Shown piece by piece: positions 36,406-45,200 of a stretch of DNA of 64,000 bases. Positions within the stretch are counted from its first letter, which is position 1. Each line of letters starts with the position of its first letter. The notes under the pieces were generated by a model. It had not been told where the DNA came from, ran no database searches, and was given only the letters and a program-made list of their open reading frames with translations. The stretch spans positions 4,977,519 to 5,041,518 of the forward strand of contig OZ020521.1 of assembly GCA_963971425.1 (NCBI GenBank). Reading direction: 5' to 3'. The position numbers and the translations under genes were made by a program. This stretch comes from Bryoerythrophyllum caledonicum (taxonomy: Eukaryota; Streptophyta; Bryopsida; Pottiales; Pottiaceae).

Positions 36406-38290
36406 GACCCAGATGAAGAAAATAATAAGTTTGATTGTTAAACAAAATACATCCAAAAGGTATATTATTAAAAACAAATATACTCAAAATCAAAAATCAA
36501 GCAACAAACTCCAAAATCACAAAATAAAAGAAAGGACAAACACAAAAAGTAAGAAAAATTTTAAACCTAGTAAAGAAGTAAAAATTACAAAGAGAAATGA
36601 AAAATTTAGAACTTACATGAAATACATATGGAAAACAAAGATTAGAAATGATTCAAAACAAATAAATACTAAGAAGAATATTAAAAAACAAAGAAGAACT
36701 ACAAGTGAAGATATAACTAACAAAGGAAATAAAATAAAACTAAAGAAAGTAAATAAAACAAAAATAAGAAAAGGTAATAAAATAAAAACAAACCAAAAAA
36801 ATAAATGAAAAGGATAAAATTAATCAAAGGAATAGATTAAATATACAAACAAAAAACAAAAGTATCAAAACCAAAATAAAAAATAAAAGGAATAAGAGAA
36901 AAGATGGAATTAGAATAAATAATCAAAGGAAAGAGAAAATAAGTATCATAACTACATATAACAAAAAAGGAAACAATAATAATGAAAACAATAATGGAAA
37001 TTCTGTAATAAAGATAAATAAGGATAGAAGGGAATCTAAACCCAAGAACCATCAAAAGACAAGGAATATTAAAATGGCTAAAAATAGAAAAATCAAGGAG
37101 AGTAAAGAGAGATATAATAAATTAAATAGGAAGAAGATAGATACTTATAAAATTTCAAAGGTTTCAATTAGAGCAAGTAATATTAAAAATAAAAGAACAA
37201 AATTGGAGAGGATATGTAAGAAGAAAATAAAGGGTAAGGTAGAAAACCATTATCATAAGAATACAAATAATAAGAACATAGCAACAAACAATAGTACTAA
37301 AAATAGAATATGCTTCCTAAGAAAATAAAAAATATAGAATGGAAAATTAACCAAATTAGTAATGAGAAACACAAATTCTAGATTAAAAATAAGCAGAAAA
37401 GATACTAAAAACAAAACATAACATACTAAAAATAGAAGTTGGAATACAAATTATAGGGATAAAAGGAAAGTTAATAGTAAATTTAAACTTGATATATATA
37501 AAGATGAGAAGAGTTTGCCATTAAAGAGTAGAAATTTGTTGAGAATGTGTAGACCAAAAAAAATTGAAACGGGGATGTCTGTTAGGCTCGTCGGATGTTC
37601 GCCGAAGGCACCAAAAATAGACTTGCTAAAAATAGAAATTATAATGAAAGTAAGAATATATACGATTCTTTTTGAAATAAATATCAATCTGTTTTTAGAA
37701 ATCATATTTTTAGACAAAATATTTTTAGAAACAAATCTTTTAGAAAACTCATTATTTCAACCTACTTACTTTTTGACCAAAACAAAATGTTATAAAAAAT
37801 CTATTTTTAACACTATCTCAATATATGTATCCAAGACAACCATCAATACATATTATTACAAATATAATGATATACATCTTCTAATCAAATATGGGGATAT
37901 TGAAACCAACCCTGGCCCTATGCCAGATGTGTTTGAAACCCACCCATCAGCTCATAAACGTAGATACAAAACATACTTCATTTCTTGTACAATCAAACTC
38001 CAACTTGAGTATCAACACCTTGCAAAAAGTTTCTCCCCCATCCTAAAACAAGATCACCAATACCACCAAATTACTATTAGAGACTCCCCACACTAAAACA
38101 CATATCTCAACTGAATAAGAAATTACCCTTGAGCCCAAATATTATTTGCACTAATAACAACCATCAGCCCTAACATAAATTCATATGAACACCAACTAAT
38201 AAATTTTCCCGAACCGGATTGGACCGCCAAGCTATTAAACAAGATGTCTACACTACCAAATCCACCTGTTAAACAGGAATTTCACCTCAA
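36400..38290 (+). pseudogene. Outer LINE: Lys/Asn-rich linker, 2A motif and N-terminal ORF2 domain
   Basis: 36400-37450 is extremely A-rich and translates to Lys/Asn-rich low-complexity sequence in broken frames. The frame at 37515-38096 then carries YGDIETNPGP (37890-37919), followed by PMPDVFETHPSAHKRR and YFISCTIKLQLEYQH, which match the inner LINE immediately after its own 2A (PMPNILKRHP, IKLQPEYEH). Homology continues with frame changes to about 38283 (PNPPVK), where an unrelated insert begins. The region probably links a shed N-terminal product to the EN-RT enzyme. Confidence 0.8.
37893..37919 (+). other. 2A ribosome-skipping motif of the outer LINE
   Basis: Encodes GDIETNPGP, an exact fit to the D-(V/I)-E-x-N-P-G-P consensus, preceded by the hydrophobic IHLLIKY typical of 2A upstream helices. 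During translation the Gly-Pro bond would be skipped, separating the upstream peptide from ORF2. Confidence 0.9.
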
Positions 38291-39115
38291 GATTAGGTGA
38301 AAGACATTCTCTACGCTCATTCAAACTGTAGTTCCAAGCCATAAGACACAAGTCAAGGATCTGACTTGTACTGAATCCAAAACCTCCGAATCGACCTAGA
38401 TCTGAATCTAGATCTGAATTCAGGGTTAGTTGGGACTTCGTTTCTGTGGTTTTTCTTACGTTTAACGCACAGATCTGAAGTTTCCGTACATAATTACAGT
38501 AAATCAGACCATACCCACAACAGATCCGGACTCGATTCTAACTCTAACATGCTGGATTTGATGAGGGTTTAGTAGATCGAGCTGGATCTATACCAGATCT
38601 AGTGCATTTAGGCCAGATCTTCAATACCCACAACCAAATTGCACTCAAACCCTCTTCTAACAACAAGATCTACTCACACATTCATAACACCAACACAAAC
38701 ACGCAAGAGGTGGTATCCAATTCATGCTTTACTTCCTCAAACCTTCACAAACCTCTTCCTTCCTCACTACAACTACAGATCCGCACATTAGCTCCAGATC
38801 TTAACTCTCTAACCACACTTCTATACTCTAACTCTAACACACAAGAGAGCTCCATACACACACAAAAAGAAGAGAGACCAAAGAGAGAATGAGCCTCCCA
38901 ACCCAAGCTCTCTACCCCCTCCAAGCCCTAATCTGCCTTAATGGATGAAAGATGTCCGGATGGATGACATCCATGTCCAGAGAGTTTCATCCAAAGTACA
39001 GACAGTTCATCCACTGTCAATTCAGGACAGTTTCATCCACTATCATTCAGGACAGTTTCATCCACAGTCCGAATTTATCCACTGGTTTACTTTTAACCAT
39101 AACTACTTAATAACT
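38291..39115. other. ~830-bp foreign insert in the outer LINE
   Basis: ORF2 homology stops at about 38283 and resumes at about 39155 (TPPERHIH), with a few residues present on both sides. The insert has a hairpin near its left end (TTTCACCT...AGGTGAAA) and many AGATCTGA words like those upstream of 33844. Tandem repeats lie near its right end. No clean TSD was found. It may be part of another LINE leader. Confidence 0.5.
39001..39075 (+). repeat. 25-bp tandem repeat (three units)
   Basis: GACAGTTTCATCCACTATCA plus five bases, three copies in succession. A partial fourth lies just upstream. Confidence 0.85.
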
Positions 39116-39119
39116 TCAA

Positions 39120-39334
39120 AAAATTACTACTGGGACCTTATAATAAGCCTAAATCTCCGGTTAACACCACCCGAAAGGCATATTCACATCGAACATCCAC
39201 ATACACAATATATTACAAATAATAAAAAAATAATAAACCCCTCATCTAGTATACACAAAGAATTCTATGGTTTCATACACCAAACACAAAATGCACCATC
39301 AATACAAATGCTAAAAATTAAATTTCCTTTTCTA
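39120..39334 (+). pseudogene. Outer LINE ORF2 segment just before the nested insertion
   Basis: Encodes PPERHIHIEHPHTQYITNN and KIKFPFL, matching the inner LINE's PPERHIYTPHPYTEFLVDN and KLKFPYL. It ends at the 12-bp target site and continues at 49756. Confidence 0.85.
39323..39334 (+). repeat. TSD of the inner LINE, left copy (right copy 49756-49767)
   Basis: TTTCCTTTTCTA, identical on both sides. Confidence 0.95.
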
Positions 39335-39348
39335 AGAAAGAAGAAGAA

Positions 39349-39373
39349 CGCCGGTACCCGAAGGGAACCGGCG
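39349..39373 (-). other. 3'-terminal stem-loop of the inner LINE
   Basis: In the sense RNA, CGCCGGU pairs with ACCGGCG around a CCC-UUCG-GG cap, so the hairpin ends in a C(UUCG)G tetraloop. It stands 14 bases before the insertion end (tail TTCTTCTTCTTTCT). LINEs whose RT recognises a 3' hairpin (for example eel UnaL2) have the same arrangement, so this is probably the RT recognition site. Confidence 0.75.
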
Positions 39374-39581
39374 TGAATAAAGTGTCTGTTCGTTCCATTG
39401 CTAAGACCATGCCCACCGGACAAGGAATTAGCGAACTGGAACTACTTCCCCCTTTCGAGGGTAGACACTATGTAACGAGTAGCCAGAAACCAACCAACAA
39501 CGACCAACCACGACCAAACTAAACAACAAAAAACAAAGCCAAACAGGCAGCCAATCAGGGAGAGACAGAGTGGCGAAGTTC
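39374..39581 (-). other. 3' UTR of the inner LINE
   Basis: About 200 bp between the RNase H frame's stop and the stem-loop. No reading frame of note. Confidence 0.7.
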
Positions 39582-42221
39582 CTAAGGGGGGTCTTGCCCA
39601 TCAGGGAGGACTTGGTTGTTTTCGATTTTGCGTTTATGCAGTAAAATAGACATGGCATGTTGAATAGCGATGGTGTTGATATTTTTAAAGGTAGTTTTAA
39701 TTGTATCAATGGGTATCTTGAAGGTATCTTCGAGAGTTTTCATAGATGGGATAAAGGTGGTGGCACGAGCGCCGGATGTGATAACAATAAGGGGGTCCAC
39801 ATTCCAGCCGAGGGCAATGATGTCGTCTATGAGGGGTTGGTATTTATCTATTTTGTTTTGTATTGTTTCCGGGGAGAATCTATCGTTGCAATATGTAAAT
39901 TCGATGAATTGAATGGTGTAGTCTTGGTTGATGTTCTCGGGTGGTGGGTCGTTGTATGGTAAACCTTTGACACAAAGAATGTCCGGTTTGAGCCTAGCGT
40001 TGCAATGACATCTTTGGGTCATACATGAGCATGGAAGTAGCCATGGGGGGACCGTGTTTTCTTGTGGATTGCTATTAAAAGTGTCGGCGTTCATAAGTAT
40101 GAAACATCTCGATTTATTGTAGGAGGTGATTAGTTTTCGGACTTCCCATACTGCTTTGTTATGTCTTTTAACAATTAGAGAGTGTATGTGGTGGTTTTGG
40201 CATTTGAGTAGCACATGAAGCCATGTGTCGGGGTCCGTTGAGGGGCATATGGGGCATGTTATGGATGGGAATCTTTCTATTCCAAAGAAGAGTTGTTTGC
40301 GAGCGTTTCCCATGTACTGACCCGTACGGAATTTGAGGAGGCACGTTATTTGTGAATCTGAGATGATGGGGTTATTCCAAAAGTTTGTAGAGAGTTCATT
40401 GTCTATGTCGTTATTGTTAGTCCATTTATCTATGTTAGGAATATTTTCTGAGATTGTGTCCAGGTTATTGTAGAGGTCTTGTTTTTTGAGATATTTGCCC
40501 AGAAATCTAATTGGGCCTTTGTCGGGGGTATCTTCTTTGGAAGGCCAATCTTCTTTTTGAAAGTAGTATGGGGTGGCATGAGCATGTTCGTGAGGGTCTT
40601 TGGCGTTTTTGTGTGTTTTTTCTCGGCCTTCTTTTGCAAGTTTGTCTGCTTGTTCGTTGCCATCAATGTTGGCATGGGCTCTGACTTTGTGAAGGGTTGT
40701 GATTTGTGTGCGGTTTTGTAACATTTGTACCATTGATGTTAATATGGTTTGGTCGGGGTGACTGTTGTGAAGGATAGGGTGTGTTATTTGAGTGTTTAGC
40801 AGGTAGAGTGCATTTATACAATCGGTGAATATATGTGCAGGTTCATTTTTGTATTTTGTTGTGATGATTTGTAGTGTTTTGTGAATGGCCATAAGTTCTG
40901 CTCTGAGGATATTTTGTAGTCCATGGAGTCTTTTGGCTAGTTTAATTTCTTTGGTAGAATTATATATGCCATATCCAGCTTTTTCTCTGCGCCAAGAGCC
41001 CGGGCTAATTTGTTCCGGTGGTTTAAAGGAGCCGTCGGTGTAATAACTGTGTGCGGGGTTAAATTTTGGTGTGGTATGAGTTGGGTAGTCTGGGAGGGGG
41101 GGAGGTATGACGGAGTAGTTTAATGTGTTGTTGATATAGTTTAATTTTGACCAATTTTTACTTTTGTTTACGGAGGTTTGTATGGGTGTTGGTTGGGCTG
41201 GTTTTGTGTATGGTCTTTGTATATCTAGATTGTCTGTTATGGAGGTAAGTTCCGCAAGTTGTTCTAGAGAGCCAATGGTTTGATTTTGATGATGGACGCA
41301 TAGTATTTGTAATGTAGATGGTTCAGTTCGGGGTTTTTTTAGCTCGGGTGGAATATTAGGTTCTACGTATGTTATTGTGTCTGCTTCGAATACTGCAATG
41401 ATGTGGGAATCTGGGAATGGATTTGAATGTTGGTTGTTGTTTTGGTACCAATTGTTGTTCAGTGTGACGATGATTGTTTTTGTGTTATTTGGATCGTGTT
41501 TGGCAGCAAGTCTAGCCCAATGTATGGCTTGTTCCATGTCTTTCTCGTTGTGGGGGTGAGCTATGCCATTTCCGATCCATTTGTGGTCGAAGGCCTTGCC
41601 TAGGGATCCAAATATTTTGTCTCTTTCGTATGGTGAGTAGAATTTATTTAGTTTGGTAGGACATGTGATCGGGGAGGAAAAGTATGAGTGCTCAATGTTA
41701 AAGGATGAGATTAGTGAGTCTAAGATGGGGGTGGGTATTGTGTATTGTGCATTTTTGAAGGGGTCAGTTTTTGGTATTCGATATTTATACCTTTGGTAAA
41801 GCCATATTAGTTCGGTTTCAAAGGGTTGGGTTGTTGGTTCAATGTTTGTAGGGGTTTGGAATTTTGTATGATATTGTTTCCATAACCATTGGAGCCGGGT
41901 AATGGGTATGGTGTGTAAATGTCGGCCGTTTTCTTCGTATAGATGTGCTTGATTGTTATCTATTTGAATTGTGTTTGAGGATGTAAGGATATCATTTTCG
42001 GGGTTGCATTCTGTTGTGTAGATGTTTAAGAGTGGGATAATTATGGGTGGTGTTACGGATCTTGAGTCTGGGAATTGTTCTTGGGGGTGATGGGCTAGGA
42101 TGATATCCGCGTATGTTTTGTTTTGAATTTTTTGGTAGTATTGTTTCAATTTTTCGGTGTTATGTGTGGAGGTATTGGTATCGTGTCGTGTCGTGGAAAA
42201 AGGTCTCTTTGGGGGAGCCAT
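39582..42221 (-). CDS. Inner LINE ORF2, distal part: RNase H and C-terminal domains
   Basis: An open frame of 879 codons. About residues 390-540 are a classical RNase H: YYTDGSF, RAELMAIHKTL, HIFTDCINAL and HKVRAHANIDGNEQADKLA supply the D-E-D-H/D catalytic set. A Cys/His cluster (CPICPSTDPDTWLHVLLKC) follows, as in other I-type elements, and then a Cys-rich CSCMTQRCHCNA stretch. A last domain contains FIEFTYCNDRF, NKIDKYQPL and LIVITSGARATTF, with E/D...K spacing that could suit a nuclease-like fold (inference). It overlaps the upstream EN-RT frame by about 75 bp in a different phase. In the outer LINE the corresponding join is in one frame, so the separation here is probably a mutation: a triple CACGA run lies at the junction. 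The ATG at 42221 need not be used. Confidence 0.9.
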   Translation of the reverse strand: MAPPKRPFSTTRHDTNTSTHNTEKLKQYYQKIQNKTYADIILAHHPQEQFPDSRSVTPPIIIPLLNIYTTECNPENDILTSSNTIQIDNNQAHLYEENGRHLHTIPITRLQWLWKQYHTKFQTPTNIEPTTQPFETELIWLYQRYKYRIPKTDPFKNAQYTIPTPILDSLISSFNIEHSYFSSPITCPTKLNKFYSPYERDKIFGSLGKAFDHKWIGNGIAHPHNEKDMEQAIHWARLAAKHDPNNTKTIIVTLNNNWYQNNNQHSNPFPDSHIIAVFEADTITYVEPNIPPELKKPRTEPSTLQILCVHHQNQTIGSLEQLAELTSITDNLDIQRPYTKPAQPTPIQTSVNKSKNWSKLNYINNTLNYSVIPPPLPDYPTHTTPKFNPAHSYYTDGSFKPPEQISPGSWRREKAGYGIYNSTKEIKLAKRLHGLQNILRAELMAIHKTLQIITTKYKNEPAHIFTDCINALYLLNTQITHPILHNSHPDQTILTSMVQMLQNRTQITTLHKVRAHANIDGNEQADKLAKEGREKTHKNAKDPHEHAHATPYYFQKEDWPSKEDTPDKGPIRFLGKYLKKQDLYNNLDTISENIPNIDKWTNNNDIDNELSTNFWNNPIISDSQITCLLKFRTGQYMGNARKQLFFGIERFPSITCPICPSTDPDTWLHVLLKCQNHHIHSLIVKRHNKAVWEVRKLITSYNKSRCFILMNADTFNSNPQENTVPPWLLPCSCMTQRCHCNARLKPDILCVKGLPYNDPPPENINQDYTIQFIEFTYCNDRFSPETIQNKIDKYQPLIDDIIALGWNVDPLIVITSGARATTFIPSMKTLEDTFKIPIDTIKTTFKNINTIAIQHAMSILLHKRKIENNQVLPDGQDPP

Positions 42222-45200
42222 TTATTATATGTATTATCATTGTGTTGCCATTGGCATAGATATTTTGTGTAGGTATTTTGTATGTTGTTTGTGTCTGTGT
42301 GTTGGATATGTTTATGGTGTATGATATTATTAATGGGATATGTGGTAGGGTTTTTGGGGATGTATGTTGGGGGGTGGGGGCGGGGTTGATATGTATGTGG
42401 AGGGTTAGCGGGATTGATTGGTGTGGGGATATTTCTTGGGTTGATGTTATTGTTGAGGGTGATGAATGAATCTTTAAGTGTATGAGAGTATAGATGTATG
42501 TTACAAGGAATACGACATATATTGGGGCATGTTTGGTGGCAAAATAGTTGTTTAGCAATATTTAAGGCACTTTTTAATAGTTTGGATGGGGTGAAGTGGT
42601 AGGTTTTGAAGTCCTCGTTGTTCATGATATGTGTGCCGTTGGGTAACGTAATTTGTGCTAATTCAAAAATATTTTTTGAGAGGAGTTTTTGTAGAAGCTT
42701 TTGGGAGAGTTGGGCATTGAGTGTGTTGTGGTTTAGTGTTTCTTGTCGCCATAGTGTTTCAAGTGTTGTAGGATTAATGAGGAAATTTGGGAGTGTGCTT
42801 TTAAGGTGGACTTTTGCTATATGTTTTAATAAGAAGAATGTCCGTGTTATTGGTGATCTTATACAGTCGCTTTTTTTAATTCTGGGTATGTTTTCGGCGC
42901 CCCCGTATTGGGCGAGGATGTAATGAGTTAATCCATTATAAATTTTTCCAAGTCTACCTTTATCGTTTAAGGCATTTTATAGTTGTTCTCCTATACATCG
43001 GAGATATGCGTTTTTTAGGGAGAAAGCTTCAAGACCAAATAGGTTATGTGGTAGTTGTGTTATTGCGTTTGACATACATTTTGGTAGTCCACATATGGTT
43101 TTTTGTATGGCGATTATTTTTTGATCAAGTTTTTTGATGGCTGGCATAGAGTATGGTACCCCATAAAAACTATAGGCCACACCTGGGCGTAGTACCGTAT
43201 CAACCATTTTTATTTTTTGTTTCATGGTGGCCGGACATGTTGTTAGTTCTTTGCATTGTTTGATGAGCTTTGTGGTTGTAGTGTGGATTTGGATTTTCCA
43301 TTTTAGTGAGGGAACAAGATTTGTACCTAGGTATATGTATGGTTCGTTTTGGTGTAGTATAGGGATTGGTTGGTTGCGGTAGTTGATGTTAGAGGTTTGC
43401 ATTAGGGCTTTGAAAGTGGTAGGGTTCAATTTAGATTTGTTTGGGCATCCGGTAGCGGCACATTTTGGAACTTCCACATCCATGCCAGCCCATTTACAAT
43501 ATCTATCAATTTTATGGAGTTGTATTTGGATTGATTTGATTTTGTTAGTTATGGTGGCTAGGTCATCTGCGTATGCGGCGGAGTTTATTGTGACTTGTGA
43601 TGTGCCGAAAGTATATCCATTATTGCCTCTTTCTAGCCATCTAAGTAGTGGTTCTAAAAATATAATAAATAGGTATGGGCTGAGGGTGTCCCCTTGTATA
43701 GTTCCTCTTTGGATGGGTATAGGTTTTGTTTTCCCAAAGTGTTCGCCGATATAGCAAGTAGATGATTGGGAATAGATGTTTCCAACAAGTGTAGTTGCCT
43801 CTCTTGGGTAGCCAAGGTCTGACATTATTGCTAGAAGTCTGGCATGATCAATTGAGCCAAAGGCATTTTTGAAGTCCACGTATAGTATGTATATATCTTG
43901 GTTAGTAAATTTTGCGTCTTCTAATGCGGCTATTATAGTTTGTATTTGCCGTGCGGTACTTCTCTCCGCTCTAAATCCTTCTTGACTATCATGTAGGATT
44001 TTGAATTTTTCGCCGTATGAGGATAGTATGTGGGTGAGTGTACTAGTAAAGAGCTTATATATTGTGTTAGCTAGTGCAATTGGTCTATGATTGGGTAGCA
44101 TGGATGGATCGCCTTTTTTGAATAGTAGAATTGTTGTACTTGTTTTCCATGAATTTGGTATTTGTTTTTGTTTATAGCAGTGAGAAAAGAATAGGAATAG
44201 TAGTTTATGAAATCTTGGAGGCATGTTTTTTAGTATTGAGTTTGGTATGCGGTCTGGGCCTGGGGCTTTATTATTTCCAAGATTTTGGAGGCATGTGTCG
44301 TATGTGGCTCTGTTGAGGTATTTATGTAGTGGAATTTCTGGTTCGCCCCGTTTGTCAAGGGTATATCCGTCTAGGTCGTGCCAAGGGTATTGGCGTATTG
44401 CACATGTGCATTCTATTGTATGTTGTGGCTGGTAATTACATGTTGGTACTGTTGGTCTATTGGTTTTTGTTTGTTGGTTGAATATTTCATTCGCAATGTC
44501 TTCAGGGCTAGTTAGAATATTATTATATTGATCTTTGATACAATCCATTGGTGGGGATTCAAGGTTTTTAAAGACTTTTTTGTTAATTTTTTTGGGGCTG
44601 ATTTCGTATAGTTGTCTGTATTTTGAGATGGCTTTTTTAATGTTTTCTTTTGTGTATTTTGTGATTATTTTCCGAGCTTGTATGTTGGCATTTTTTGCAA
44701 TTATCGCGATATCTTTTATCCATGTATCGTGGGGAAGGTCCGGAGGCGGCGGGGTAGGGATTTGGATGTGTTGTATAGTTAGTAGTTCGTTGTGTATGGG
44801 GTGATTACGCCATTGAGGGTTGTTTTTTACAATTCTAATGGTTTTACGTATGGTATGGTATGTGGTTAAGTGTTGTTTCCAAGTTTTAGAAAGTTTGTGG
44901 GGTAGATACCCGCCTTGTTGAGAGGTTCTGTTTGTCATTTGGGGTATTGGGTGTGCTCTACAAGTTTGTTCTAGTGTATCAGAGATTTTATTGATGAGTT
45001 TGTCTAGGGTGTGGCATGCTTCTTGCCATTGTGCTTGTGTTAATTGACTATTGATTTCAAGAGTGTTTATGAGGGAGTCTATTTGTACGGAGTTTTCTTC
45101 GAAGAATTTTGTGTTGAATTTTTCTATGTTGGTTTTTGGGATGGGGTTGAGTATGCGTACAGTGTCTTTGTTTGGGATTGTAGGAGTTCTACTAATTAGT

